In this document: in pieces, positions 1-5,092 of the stretch
Position numbering within the stretch: position 1 is the stretch's first letter
Layout: each line of letters opens with the position of its first letter
Source of the DNA: Synergistaceae bacterium
GTDB taxonomy: Bacteria > Synergistota > Synergistia > Synergistales > Synergistaceae
Length of the DNA: 5,793 nucleotides
Direction of reading: 5' to 3'
Assembly: GCA_030539135.1 (NCBI GenBank)
Contig: JAUNSQ010000104.1
Coordinates: 1-5,793, forward strand
Program-made: the position numbers and the translations under genes
The notes under the pieces: generated by a model
What the model saw: only the letters and a program-made list of their open reading frames with translations
The model's database searches: none
Told to the model about the DNA's origin: nothing

Positions 1-1
1 G

Positions 2-847
2 TATCTCAAATCGAGAGGGCGTTCTGAGAATACCCTCATAAGCTATTCTGTTGATTTAAAACAGTTTGCCGAGTACCTTGAAAAGCAAGAAATAGATGAC
101 GTCTCAAAGATCGATATCGACGCCGTCAGAATATTTTTGAGCAATATAATCGGCGTTGGTAACGCTAAAACGTCCGCCGCGAGGAAGTTGTCCGCGGTCA
201 GGGGGTTTGTCAGGTGGCTTGAAAGCAGGAAATACCTGCAGGTTGACCGCATGGCTGGATTAAAGGGTCCCAAACTGTCTACGTCGATACCGAGGGCGCT
301 GTCCTACGAGGATACCGACCGTTTGCTCACGGAGGGGCCTGAACCTGGCCCGCACTTTATGAGAGACCACCTTTTGCTGGAGCTGATGTATGGTTCCGGA
401 TTAAGGGTCTCAGAACTTATTGGCTTAAATTGGGAGGATGTCGATATGGACTCCCGCACCTTCAGGATCATGGGGAAGGGCGAGAAAGAACGTATCGCGC
501 CGTTTGGGAGGCAGGCCGCGGAACTGCTGGAGGAGTGGCATGACGTCAAGGGCGCGGATGCGTCCGGGCCGGTATTTACATCGGAGAAGGCCGCGGAAAG
601 GCTTACTGTGCGTACTGTGCACAGGGCCGTAAAAAGGGCGGCCGCGAGAGTCGGTTTGCACGGTGTTTCGCCCCATACGCTGCGTCATTGTTTCGCGACG
701 CACATGTTGGAGAGAGGAGCTCCTCTAAGAGTTGTACAGGAACTTCTGGGACATGAGAGCATAGCTACGACGCAGAGATACTTGTCGATAACTACGGAGC
801 AGATCAAAAAAAGTTATATGGATGCACATCCCCGGGCACGGGGTTAG
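2..847 (+). CDS. xerC: Tyrosine recombinase, XerC/XerD (CodV) family, 5' partial
   Basis: A site-specific tyrosine recombinase of the type that resolves chromosome dimers at dif. The reading frame is open from the first bases of the window, so the true start lies upstream. The 281 visible residues against about 300 for the family suggest roughly 15-25 are missing. Visible residues 1-85 form the SAM-like N-terminal core-binding domain. The rest is the catalytic domain, with all expected residues: Arg in GLRVSEL (codon 404-406), Lys in GKGEKER (476-478), HTLRH (His 674, Arg 683), His in LLGHES (752-754) and nucleophile Tyr in TQRYLS (779-781). The enzyme therefore looks intact and active. A TTG at 137 is an internal codon, not the start, because homologous sequence continues upstream of it. 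It lies 31 bases before codY, as codV lies in the Bacillus codV-clpQ-clpY-codY operon. That synteny favours XerC/CodV over XerD or a phage integrase, but sequence alone does not separate XerC from XerD. Confidence 0.9.
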   Translation, partial: YLKSRGRSENTLISYSVDLKQFAEYLEKQEIDDVSKIDIDAVRIFLSNIIGVGNAKTSAARKLSAVRGFVRWLESRKYLQVDRMAGLKGPKLSTSIPRALSYEDTDRLLTEGPEPGPHFMRDHLLLELMYGSGLRVSELIGLNWEDVDMDSRTFRIMGKGEKERIAPFGRQAAELLEEWHDVKGADASGPVFTSEKAAERLTVRTVHRAVKRAAARVGLHGVSPHTLRHCFATHMLERGAPLRVVQELLGHESIATTQRYLSITTEQIKKSYMDAHPRARG

Positions 848-860
848 CGGTATAAATCTT

Positions 861-866
861 AGGAGG
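861..866 (+). promoter_or_regulatory. Strong Shine-Dalgarno deciding the codY start
   Basis: AGGAGG (continuing to AGGAGGT) lies 12 bases before the ATG at 879. The spacing is slightly long, but this is the only strong site nearby. The in-frame ATG at 936 would begin the protein where the Bacillus CodY begins, yet it has no comparable site upstream. This favours the longer protein with a 19-residue N-terminal extension. Confidence 0.7.
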
Positions 867-878
867 TAATTTTGAGTT

Positions 879-1718
879 ATGGATACACCCAAAGAAATTA
901 TTGAAGCAAGGCCAAAGATACTTAATCAGTCAGCTATGCAGGATCTTCTTGAAAAAACAAGGGCTATAAGCAAAGTCCTGCAGTCGCGCAAGGACAGGGG
1001 AGCCCCTGATTATCCACAGCTTGCGAGATTGATGTCAGATTTGTCTACGGCAAATGTTTATGTGATAAATACGGAAGGTCATATCCTAGGCTATGCGTGG
1101 CTGAGCGAGTATGACTGCCCGACTATGACGGAAATGCTGCTTAACGGCACAATGCCTAAGCCGTATGTTGAAAAGGTCAATGGGTTCCATGAATCTGTGC
1201 TTAATCATACCGACCATGGGTTCTGCGCTTATTCCGAGCAGCAGCCCTGCACATATTCCAACAAGCATGTGCTGCTCGTTCCTATAAACGGGTCCGGCGA
1301 AAGGCTTGGCACTCTGATACTCGCGCGTTTTGGCTTTCCGTTTGACACCCGCGACTTGGTCTTGGCTGAATATCTCGGAACAGTTGTTGGCATAGAGATG
1401 CTCAACGATAAGGGCAAGCAGATCGAGGAGCGCGGCCGCGAACGTCTCGTCGTCCAGATGGCCATGAGGGCGCTCTCGTACTCTGAAGTCGAGTCGATCA
1501 GGCATATAATCGGTGATATGTCAGACTCAGAGGGCGTTGTTGTAGCCAGTAAAGTTGCCGATAGGGTCGGCGTCACCAGAAGCGTTATAGTAAACGCGCT
1601 GAGAAAACTTGGCAGCGCCGGCATTATTGAAAGCCGCAGCCTTGGCATGAAGGGTACTTATATTAAGATACTAAGCCCGCTCTTCCTTGAAGAGTTAGGT
1701 ATAGACCACAGCAAATAG
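879..1718 (+). CDS. codY: Global transcriptional regulator CodY
   Basis: A cytoplasmic DNA-binding regulator which in Firmicutes senses GTP and branched-chain amino acids and controls metabolism in response to nutrient state. Residues about 21-175 match the CodY GAF effector domain (LLEKTRAI, ERLGTLILARFG, LAEYLGTVVGIE). A long helix rich in E/R/K follows, then the C-terminal winged helix-turn-helix at about 220-265. That last part (TRSVIVNALRKL, AGIIESRSLGMKGTYIKIL) is almost identical to the Bacillus sequence as I recall it, so the DNA target is probably similar. The 279-residue length is about 20 more than Bacillus CodY because of an N-terminal extension ahead of Met20. The effector pocket diverges: Thr82 stands where Bacillus has Arg61, Met92 replaces Phe71, while Met83, Met86, Pro93 and Tyr96 are kept. 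Cys80, Cys116 and Cys124 lie in or near the GAF pocket region. It is preceded by the recombinase and followed after 13 bases by a receiver protein, so probably cotranscribed. Confidence 0.95.
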   Translation: MDTPKEIIEARPKILNQSAMQDLLEKTRAISKVLQSRKDRGAPDYPQLARLMSDLSTANVYVINTEGHILGYAWLSEYDCPTMTEMLLNGTMPKPYVEKVNGFHESVLNHTDHGFCAYSEQQPCTYSNKHVLLVPINGSGERLGTLILARFGFPFDTRDLVLAEYLGTVVGIEMLNDKGKQIEERGRERLVVQMAMRALSYSEVESIRHIIGDMSDSEGVVVASKVADRVGVTRSVIVNALRKLGSAGIIESRSLGMKGTYIKILSPLFLEELGIDHSK

Positions 1719-1731
1719 GGGGCCACTATTT

Positions 1732-2094
1732 ATGACAAGAGTATTGATTGCGGAAAATTCAACGCACATGAGGGTTATTTTGCGCGATATTCTTGTACGC
1801 AGCGGATACGATGTCGTTGGCGACGCGAAAGACGGCAGGACGGCTGTGGAATTATGCGCGAGTCTCAAGCCGGATATAGTCGCGCTCGATGTTTCCATCA
1901 GGGACAACGACTACCTTGTCACGCTGAAAGCCATCAAATCTATAGAACGCTTCAAAGCCCCGGTCGTTATGATAAGTTCCATCGGCCAGCAGAACAACGT
2001 GATAGAGGCTTTGAGAGCAGGAGCGGTCGACTTCATAATCAAGCCGTTCCAGGCCGAGAGGGTAGTTGAAACGATAGAGAACGCGCTGCGTTAG
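1732..2094 (+). CDS. Stand-alone CheY-like response-regulator receiver, divergent
   Basis: A 120-residue single receiver domain with no output domain. It keeps the phosphoacceptor Asp53 (IVALD), a switch Ser82/Ser83 (VVMISSIG) and Lys104 (FIIKPF), and resembles CheY proteins of the Thermotoga type in GQQ..VIEA.RAGA.DFI.KPF. Two hallmarks are altered. The usual acidic pair DD after strand 1 is Glu8-Asn9 (LIAENS), and the usual (M/T)P-x-(M)-(D/N)-G stretch after Asp53 is replaced by SIRDNDY, losing both Pro and Gly. Phosphorylation may thus be weak or metal-independent (inference). ATG at 1732 follows a G-rich site (AGGGGG, about 1717-1722) at normal spacing, 13 bases after codY, so it is probably in the same operon. 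No histidine kinase or chemotaxis gene is visible. In Bacillus the fla/che operon follows codY, so a chemotaxis origin is plausible but not shown. Confidence 0.88.
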   Translation: MTRVLIAENSTHMRVILRDILVRSGYDVVGDAKDGRTAVELCASLKPDIVALDVSIRDNDYLVTLKAIKSIERFKAPVVMISSIGQQNNVIEALRAGAVDFIIKPFQAERVVETIENALR

Positions 2095-2100
2095 TTTTTT
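2080..2100 (+). terminator. Weak intrinsic terminator at end of codY operon
   Basis: AACGC-GCT-GCGTT forms a 5-bp stem with a 3-base loop, followed by AG and six T. It overlaps the last codons and stop of the receiver gene. The stem is short, so termination may be partial; the T-run and the operon boundary position support it. Confidence 0.35.
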
Positions 2101-2119
2101 ATAAATCAGGAATTATAAT
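2091..2119 (+). promoter_or_regulatory. Possible promoter for the S1-domain gene
   Basis: A perfect TATAAT at 2114-2119 lies in the AT-rich gap before the S1 gene. The hexamer 17 bases upstream, TTAGTT at 2091-2096, is a poor -35. Transcription would begin near 2125, giving a leader of under 20 bases that still carries most of the CGGAGGA ribosome site. A second candidate, TATAAA at 2100-2105, also lacks a good -35. Confidence 0.3.
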
Positions 2120-2142
2120 TTTATTCGGAGGATTGTTCGCAC

Positions 2143-2565
2143 ATGTCAGAAAAAGCCCCTGCACAGGCTGAAATAAATATCGGGGATGTACTAAACGGAA
2201 CGGTAGAACATCTTGCTCCATACGGAGCATTTGTAAGACTCGAATCTGGCCAGAAGGCCATGATCCACATATCAGAGATATCGCACAACTACATAAAAAA
2301 GGTTGAAGACGTCCTGGAAGTAGGAGAAAAAATAACAGCTAAAGTTATCAAGATAGACGACAAGGGACGGATAGACCTTTCCATAAAGGCTACTCAAGTC
2401 AAAGAAGTCCGCCCGCCCGTACATCGCGAAGACGACTTTGAAAAGAAGCTGACTAATTTTCTAAAATTCAGCGATGAAAAGATCGCGGATTTGAATAATA
2501 AGTGCAAGGACCCCCGCGCTTCGACGAAGAGACGCACAGGAAGCAGCCCTTCTGGGAAAAAATAG
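2143..2565 (+). CDS. S1-domain RNA-binding protein, YabR/GSP13 type
   Basis: A 140-residue cytoplasmic protein with one S1 RNA-binding OB-fold at about 11-84. Typical S1 features are visible: GDVLNGTVEHLAPYGAFV, then MIHISEIS and a closing KGRIDLSIKA. Such small S1 proteins (YabR, YugI/GSP13, CvfD in Firmicutes) bind RNA or ribosomes and affect translation or stress responses. The exact role here is not known. After the S1 fold comes an acidic/basic helix (about 97-118) and a Lys/Arg/Ser-rich tail (about 120-140) that probably adds nonspecific RNA contact. The helix pattern FEKKLTNFLK...KIADLN is like the tail of clostridial YabR proteins. The ATG at 2143 has a clear CGGAGGA site at 2126-2132, 10 bases upstream. 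The DUF501 gene follows almost at once, suggesting cotranscription. YabR genes usually sit by divIC in Firmicutes, but none is seen here. Confidence 0.88.
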   Translation: MSEKAPAQAEINIGDVLNGTVEHLAPYGAFVRLESGQKAMIHISEISHNYIKKVEDVLEVGEKITAKVIKIDDKGRIDLSIKATQVKEVRPPVHREDDFEKKLTNFLKFSDEKIADLNNKCKDPRASTKRRTGSSPSGKK

Positions 2566-2584
2566 TTTGTCTCTCAAAGAAAAA

Positions 2585-3148
2585 ATGCATTGGGATAACC
2601 TGTCTGAGCGGGACAGGCGAGTTGTGTCCGCGCAAAACGCCGACAGAAAATTCGACATGTCTCTTGTGTATGCCGTCGCTAAACGGTGTGGGGCAGGGTA
2701 TCTCCAAGTCCTTGTCTGTAGTCCGTTTTCCGCCGATATCGTTCCCTTTCCAACTCTGTTCTGGCTGACATGTCCATATCTGGCTAGGAAATGCGGAGAA
2801 CTAGAGTCGCGGCAAAAAATCAGCGAGCTGGAGAGTGTTTTTGAACAGAGGGAAAGTGAAGTAAAAAGGTGGCACGAGGAATATTCAACGCTTAGAGCCG
2901 AACTTGTCACGCCGGAAACGGAAGGGACAGTAAAGAAAAAGTCGGAGTCGATGTGGAATTCCTTCGTGTCCTCTGGTGCGGGCGGGATGAACTGGCGCGA
3001 CGCCCCCTCGGCGGTGAAATGTCTCCATCTCCAGACTGCCGGGTACTTGGGTATGGGATGGCATCCGGCTGAGGACAGTTTAAAATCCATGCTCGGAAAT
3101 TTTGAATGCGATAACTGTATATGTAATTCTTCACAGCGCGAAGCGTGA
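2585..3148 (+). CDS. DUF501 family protein, function unknown
   Basis: A 187-residue protein of the DUF501 family, recognised by RCGAGYLQVLVCSP followed by PFPTLFWLTCPYL (residues about 34-66) and GGM...AVKCLHLQTAGYLG then a WHPAEDSL end (about 133-165). The biochemical role is unknown. In Actinobacteria the family sits between divIC/ftsB and ppx, next to eno, which hints at envelope or division biology. A charged helical stretch (about 72-108, rich in E/R/K) separates the two conserved blocks and may form a coiled coil. Eight cysteines are present, including C35, C45, C63, C70, C146 and a terminal C-D-N-C-I-C (175-180), which raises possible metal binding or redox sensitivity (inference). The start is uncertain. 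I chose ATG 2585 because MHWDNLSERD matches the usual N-terminus; TTG 2567, one base after the S1 stop, would add six residues. Neither has a strong ribosome site, so translation may be coupled to the S1 gene. Confidence 0.85.
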   Translation: MHWDNLSERDRRVVSAQNADRKFDMSLVYAVAKRCGAGYLQVLVCSPFSADIVPFPTLFWLTCPYLARKCGELESRQKISELESVFEQRESEVKRWHEEYSTLRAELVTPETEGTVKKKSESMWNSFVSSGAGGMNWRDAPSAVKCLHLQTAGYLGMGWHPAEDSLKSMLGNFECDNCICNSSQREA

Positions 3149-3178
3149 AAGATTTTCCTGTAAAATTGGCATTACCCA

Positions 3179-3206
3179 TTGACTTTCTTAGAAAACACTG
3201 TAAAAT
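3179..3206 (+). promoter_or_regulatory. Promoter of the tRNA operon
   Basis: TTGACT at 3179-3184 (5 of 6 to the -35 consensus) and TAAAAT at 3201-3206 (5 of 6 to the -10) are separated by 16 bases. Transcription would begin near 3213, about 15 bases before tRNA-Lys. The fit, spacing and position all agree with a housekeeping sigma promoter for the three tRNAs. Confidence 0.75.
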
Positions 3207-3227
3207 ACTCCAACGTGATACTCGTTT

Positions 3228-3303
3228 GAGCCGTTAGCTCAGTTGGCAGAGCACCGGACTTTTAATCCGGGTGTCCCGGGTTCAAGTCCCGGACGGCTCA
3301 CCA
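3228..3303 (+). tRNA. tRNA-Lys (anticodon UUU)
   Basis: Complete cloverleaf. Acceptor GAGCCGT pairs with ACGGCTC. The D arm is GCTC...GAGC, the anticodon stem CCGGA/TCCGG with loop CTTTTAA, so anticodon TTT is at 3261-3263. The T arm is CCCGG-TTCAAGT-type with GTTCAAG present. Discriminator A is at 3300 and CCA is encoded at 3301-3303. All expected conserved bases are present, so it should be functional and read AAA and AAG lysine codons. First gene of the three-tRNA operon. Confidence 0.97.
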
Positions 3304-3310
3304 TTTTCGC

Positions 3311-3386
3311 GGTCCCATCGTCTAGAGGTCTAGGACACCGCCCTTTCACGGCGGCGACATGAGTTCGAATCTCATTGGGACTGCCA
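3311..3386 (+). tRNA. tRNA-Glu (anticodon UUC)
   Basis: Complete cloverleaf that closely follows the bacterial tRNA-Glu pattern. Acceptor GGTCCCA pairs with TGGGACT (first pair G-T). The D arm has a three-pair GTC/GAC stem and a large loop. Anticodon stem CCGCC/GGCGG encloses CTTTCAC, giving anticodon TTC at 3345-3347. The T arm is ATGAG-TTCGAAT-CTCAT, discriminator G, and CCA is encoded at 3384-3386. It begins only 7 bases after tRNA-Lys, so they are cotranscribed. It reads GAA and GAG. Confidence 0.97.
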
Positions 3387-3400
3387 AATTTTTGTCCATT

Positions 3401-3476
3401 GCCAGCGTAGCTCAGCTGGTAGAGCAGCGCACTCGTAATGCGCAGGTCTCCGGTCCGAATCCGGACGCTGGCTCCA
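3401..3476 (+). tRNA. tRNA-Thr (anticodon CGU), with atypical C55
   Basis: Complete cloverleaf. Acceptor GCCAGCG pairs with CGCTGGC. D arm GCTC/GAGC, anticodon stem GCGCA/TGCGC with loop CTCGTAA, so anticodon CGT is at 3434-3436 and reads only ACG. Discriminator T is at 3473 and CCA is encoded at 3474-3476. The T stem TCCGG/CCGGA is perfect, but the seven-base loop is TCCGAAT instead of TTCGAAT: position 55, normally U (pseudouridine) in elongator tRNAs, is C. As a minor isoacceptor it may be dispensable if tRNA-Thr(UGU) exists elsewhere. Last gene of the operon, 14 bases after tRNA-Glu. Confidence 0.95.
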
Positions 3477-3486
3477 GCACAATGAC

Positions 3487-3523
3487 CGACTTTGTAGGAC
3501 TTTCCTGCAAAGTCGATTTTTTT
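3487..3523 (+). terminator. Intrinsic terminator of the tRNA operon
   Basis: A 13-bp stem, 3487-3499 with 3503-3515, has a three-base CTT loop and one G-T wobble (3495/3507). One A follows, then seven T (3517-3523). It sits 11 bases after the last tRNA. This is a textbook rho-independent terminator and ends the tRNA transcript before the phosphatase gene. Confidence 0.93.
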
Positions 3524-3579
3524 ATCGACATTTCACAGCTTTCATTAATTTTGCCCACACCTCTTAGCCGCATCTGGTC

Positions 3580-3585
3580 TATAAT
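3580..3585 (+). promoter_or_regulatory. -10 box of a likely promoter for the phosphatase gene
   Basis: A perfect TATAAT lies 34 bases before the phosphatase ATG, just after the tRNA terminator, where a new promoter is needed. No good -35 sits 16-18 bases upstream (TTGCCC at 3551 is 23 bases away), and there is no TG extension. It may need an activator, or be weak. Confidence 0.45.
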
Positions 3586-3618
3586 CTTTGCAAAAGTATT
3601 TATCGAGGAGCATGTTTT

Positions 3619-4341
3619 ATGAAGCAGATCGACGGAAATAATAATCATGGCGCGGCTGAGGTGCCGGGGCTTTCTGCCGCGAACGGCAAGAGAGTCTATT
3701 TTGTGCGGCATGGGATGACGGAATGGAACAAGCTGATGCGCTATCAGGGCTCGACCGATATACCTCTCTCTGACCGCGGCAGGGATCAGGCGCGGCGCGC
3801 AGGTCTCAGACTGAGATCACTTAGTGGGCGCGCGTCAAAAATCATTTGCAGCCCGCTCGCAAGGGCGAGAGAAACAGCCGAGATAATCGCCAAAGAATTA
3901 GGAGTTACGCAGATAGAGGCATGGGACGAACTGAGAGAAGTCGGCTTTGGTTCGTGGGAGGGGCTTACCGTCCCGCAGATCATTAAGAAGGACGGAGAGG
4001 ATTTCTTCAACAAGTGGCGCAACGACCAGCTTAGTTACGCTCCCGAAGATGGCGAGCCATGCCGCAGTTATTTTTTAAGGGCGGAGGCCGCCGCCGATAA
4101 GCTGCTCACGAAAAGCGAAGACTGCGATATCGTTGTAGGACACGGAGCCTTTTTCCGGGTATTGCTCATCCCGCTGCTTTCTCAGCCGAAGAGCAGTATC
4201 TTCTGGCGCGCCCGGCTGGATAATTGTTCTATATCCGCTGTTGATATAGACAATAAGGGCAGGGCGTCTGTCGCATTTTTGAACGACGCGCTCCATATCG
4301 ACGCGGATATCAGCGAAATAGGGGATATCCCCCTCCAATGA
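3619..4341 (+). CDS. Histidine phosphatase (phosphoglycerate mutase-like, CobC/GpmB type)
   Basis: A 240-residue soluble enzyme of the histidine phosphatase superfamily, which removes phosphate by way of a phosphohistidine. Catalytic elements are all visible: RHG at 30-32 (His31 nucleophile, in VRHGMTEWN), the second phosphate-binding Arg82 in SPLARARETA, Glu107 in LREVGFGSWEG and the second His174 in VVGHGAFFR. The tail pattern DNCSIS followed by AFLNDALHI is common in alpha-ribazole phosphatase and phosphoserine phosphatase relatives. The substrate cannot be assigned: candidates are alpha-ribazole-5'-phosphate (cobalamin pathway), phosphoserine or another small phosphate. No cobalamin genes are nearby. 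About 24 residues rich in Asn, Gly and Ala precede the first strand, which is unusual; the start is nevertheless supported by GAGGAG at 3605-3610, eight bases upstream. It seems to be transcribed alone or with the sigma factor gene 81 bases downstream. Confidence 0.9.
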   Translation: MKQIDGNNNHGAAEVPGLSAANGKRVYFVRHGMTEWNKLMRYQGSTDIPLSDRGRDQARRAGLRLRSLSGRASKIICSPLARARETAEIIAKELGVTQIEAWDELREVGFGSWEGLTVPQIIKKDGEDFFNKWRNDQLSYAPEDGEPCRSYFLRAEAAADKLLTKSEDCDIVVGHGAFFRVLLIPLLSQPKSSIFWRARLDNCSISAVDIDNKGRASVAFLNDALHIDADISEIGDIPLQ

Positions 4342-4422
4342 TTTTATTTGTCGCGTTATTATGTTAAAATTAAACGCATGATGTTGCTGTGCCCGAAATG
4401 AAGTTGCCGGAGAGACGTTGAT

Positions 4423-5043
4423 ATGAAAAATAATAACGATGAAATAGATATCGAGCAGCAGAAACTGAAAGAAGAATATGAAGCAGAGCTCTGGGAGAGA
4501 TGCGCGTCCGGTGATGAGGACGCGAGAGACAACCTTATCCTCGCGTATAGGCCGATGGTCTATTGGCTGGCTAAGAAGCTCAGAGTCCCGTACAGCACAT
4601 ATCCAGACCTTATACAAGAGGGGATAATCGCCCTTATAAACGCGGTCGACGCGTTTGACCCGCAGCGCAGCAACCGTTTTTCCACTTACGCTTATTACAA
4701 GATCAGAGGCAGGCTTATCAATTATTTGCAGAGGGTGGAGGCGAAAGCTCCCGTCCCCGTCGATGAGATTTTCCTTACAGACGAGGAGAAGCTCTCATCC
4801 GTGCACCTTGCGGAGGTCGATACGGCCGAATGGACGATCGACCTGCAGAACGCGCTGAAATCTCTTACTGAGCGCGAGGCTTCAATAATCCACGCGCTTA
4901 TAATAGACGGACGCGCCGCCAGAGATATCGCGTCCGAGATCAACCTTGACGTCAGCCATGTCTACAGGATCCGCCGCAAGGCTCTGTCAAAGTTAAGAGA
5001 ATGGTTCTCGCTTTCCGCGCATGAGACCACATCTTCAATATGA
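4423..5043 (+). CDS. Small sigma-70 family RNA polymerase sigma factor, FliA/SigD-like, region 3 not evident
   Basis: A 206-residue alternative sigma factor that would direct RNA polymerase to a specific promoter set. Region 2 is clear at about 33-107 (core binding PDLIQEGIIALINAVDAFDP, then RFSTYAYYKIRGRLINYL for -10 recognition and melting). It resembles FliA/SigD/WhiG sigma factors. Region 4 lies at about 140-196, with a helix-turn-helix at about 165-188 (ARDIASEINLDVSHVYRIRRKAL) for the -35. Only about 30 residues (108-138) link them, with no recognisable region 3, so it is shorter than FliA (about 240) and architecturally near the ECF type. An acidic, Lys/Asn-rich leader of about 30 residues comes first. 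ATG 4423 has GGAGAG at 4409-4414, eight bases upstream. The next gene encodes a single-pass membrane protein that could regulate it. No flagellar gene is visible, so I give no symbol and the regulon is unknown. Confidence 0.87.
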   Translation: MKNNNDEIDIEQQKLKEEYEAELWERCASGDEDARDNLILAYRPMVYWLAKKLRVPYSTYPDLIQEGIIALINAVDAFDPQRSNRFSTYAYYKIRGRLINYLQRVEAKAPVPVDEIFLTDEEKLSSVHLAEVDTAEWTIDLQNALKSLTEREASIIHALIIDGRAARDIASEINLDVSHVYRIRRKALSKLREWFSLSAHETTSSI

Positions 5044-5048
5044 ACAGG

Positions 5049-5060
5049 GATAATATTATC
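5049..5060. repeat. 12-bp perfect palindrome between sigma factor and membrane-protein genes
   Basis: GATAATATTATC equals its own reverse complement and lies in the 49-base gap after the sigma factor stop. It has no loop, so it is not a terminator hairpin. It could be a dimeric operator, or chance in an AT-rich gap. Confidence 0.3.
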
Positions 5061-5092
5061 GCTCCCACACATATGAAAGGTAACGACGGAAG

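Noticed and set aside
864..883. Possible CodY autoregulation site at the codY start (AATTTTGAGTTATGG)
   Set aside because: Only 9 of 15 positions match the CodY box and the right half is not symmetrical; it mostly reflects the AT-rich spacer after the ribosome site.
2461..3090. Long minus-strand open frame opposite the DUF501 gene
   Set aside because: The plus-strand frame has a recognised family with conserved motifs; the minus-strand product has low-complexity Ser/Leu/Cys content and no plausible start context.
3130..3157. Hairpin plus TTTT after the DUF501 gene (TTCA...CGC-GAA-GCG-TGAA)
   Set aside because: The stem is broken by a three-base bulge and the T-run has only four T, interrupted by AGA before it; too weak to call a terminator.
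3359..3622. Open frame running through tRNA-Glu and tRNA-Thr
   Set aside because: It is a by-product of the tRNA genes and terminator and has no protein-like features.
3804..3816. Inverted repeat TCTCAG-A-CTGAGA within the phosphatase gene
   Set aside because: Single-base centre cannot form a loop, and it lies in the middle of conserved coding sequence; probably chance.
4074..4100. GCCGATAA at 4093-4100, a match to the sigma-28/FliA -10 element, inside the phosphatase gene upstream of the sigma gene
   Set aside because: The nearest -35-like bases (TTAA/TAAG at 4075-4079) are poorly matched and 13-14 bases away instead of about 15. The octamer encodes Ala-Asp-Lys with common codons, and a similar GCCGATAT at 2732-2739 in the DUF501 gene has no -35 either.
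4321..4332. GGGGATATCCCC palindrome at the end of the phosphatase gene
   Set aside because: Only four pairs around a four-base loop, no T-run directly after, and it is coding sequence (Gly-Asp-Ile-Pro).
4378..4401. Seven-codon frame MMLLCPK before the sigma gene as a leader peptide
   Set aside because: No ribosome site upstream and no attenuator-like hairpins around it.
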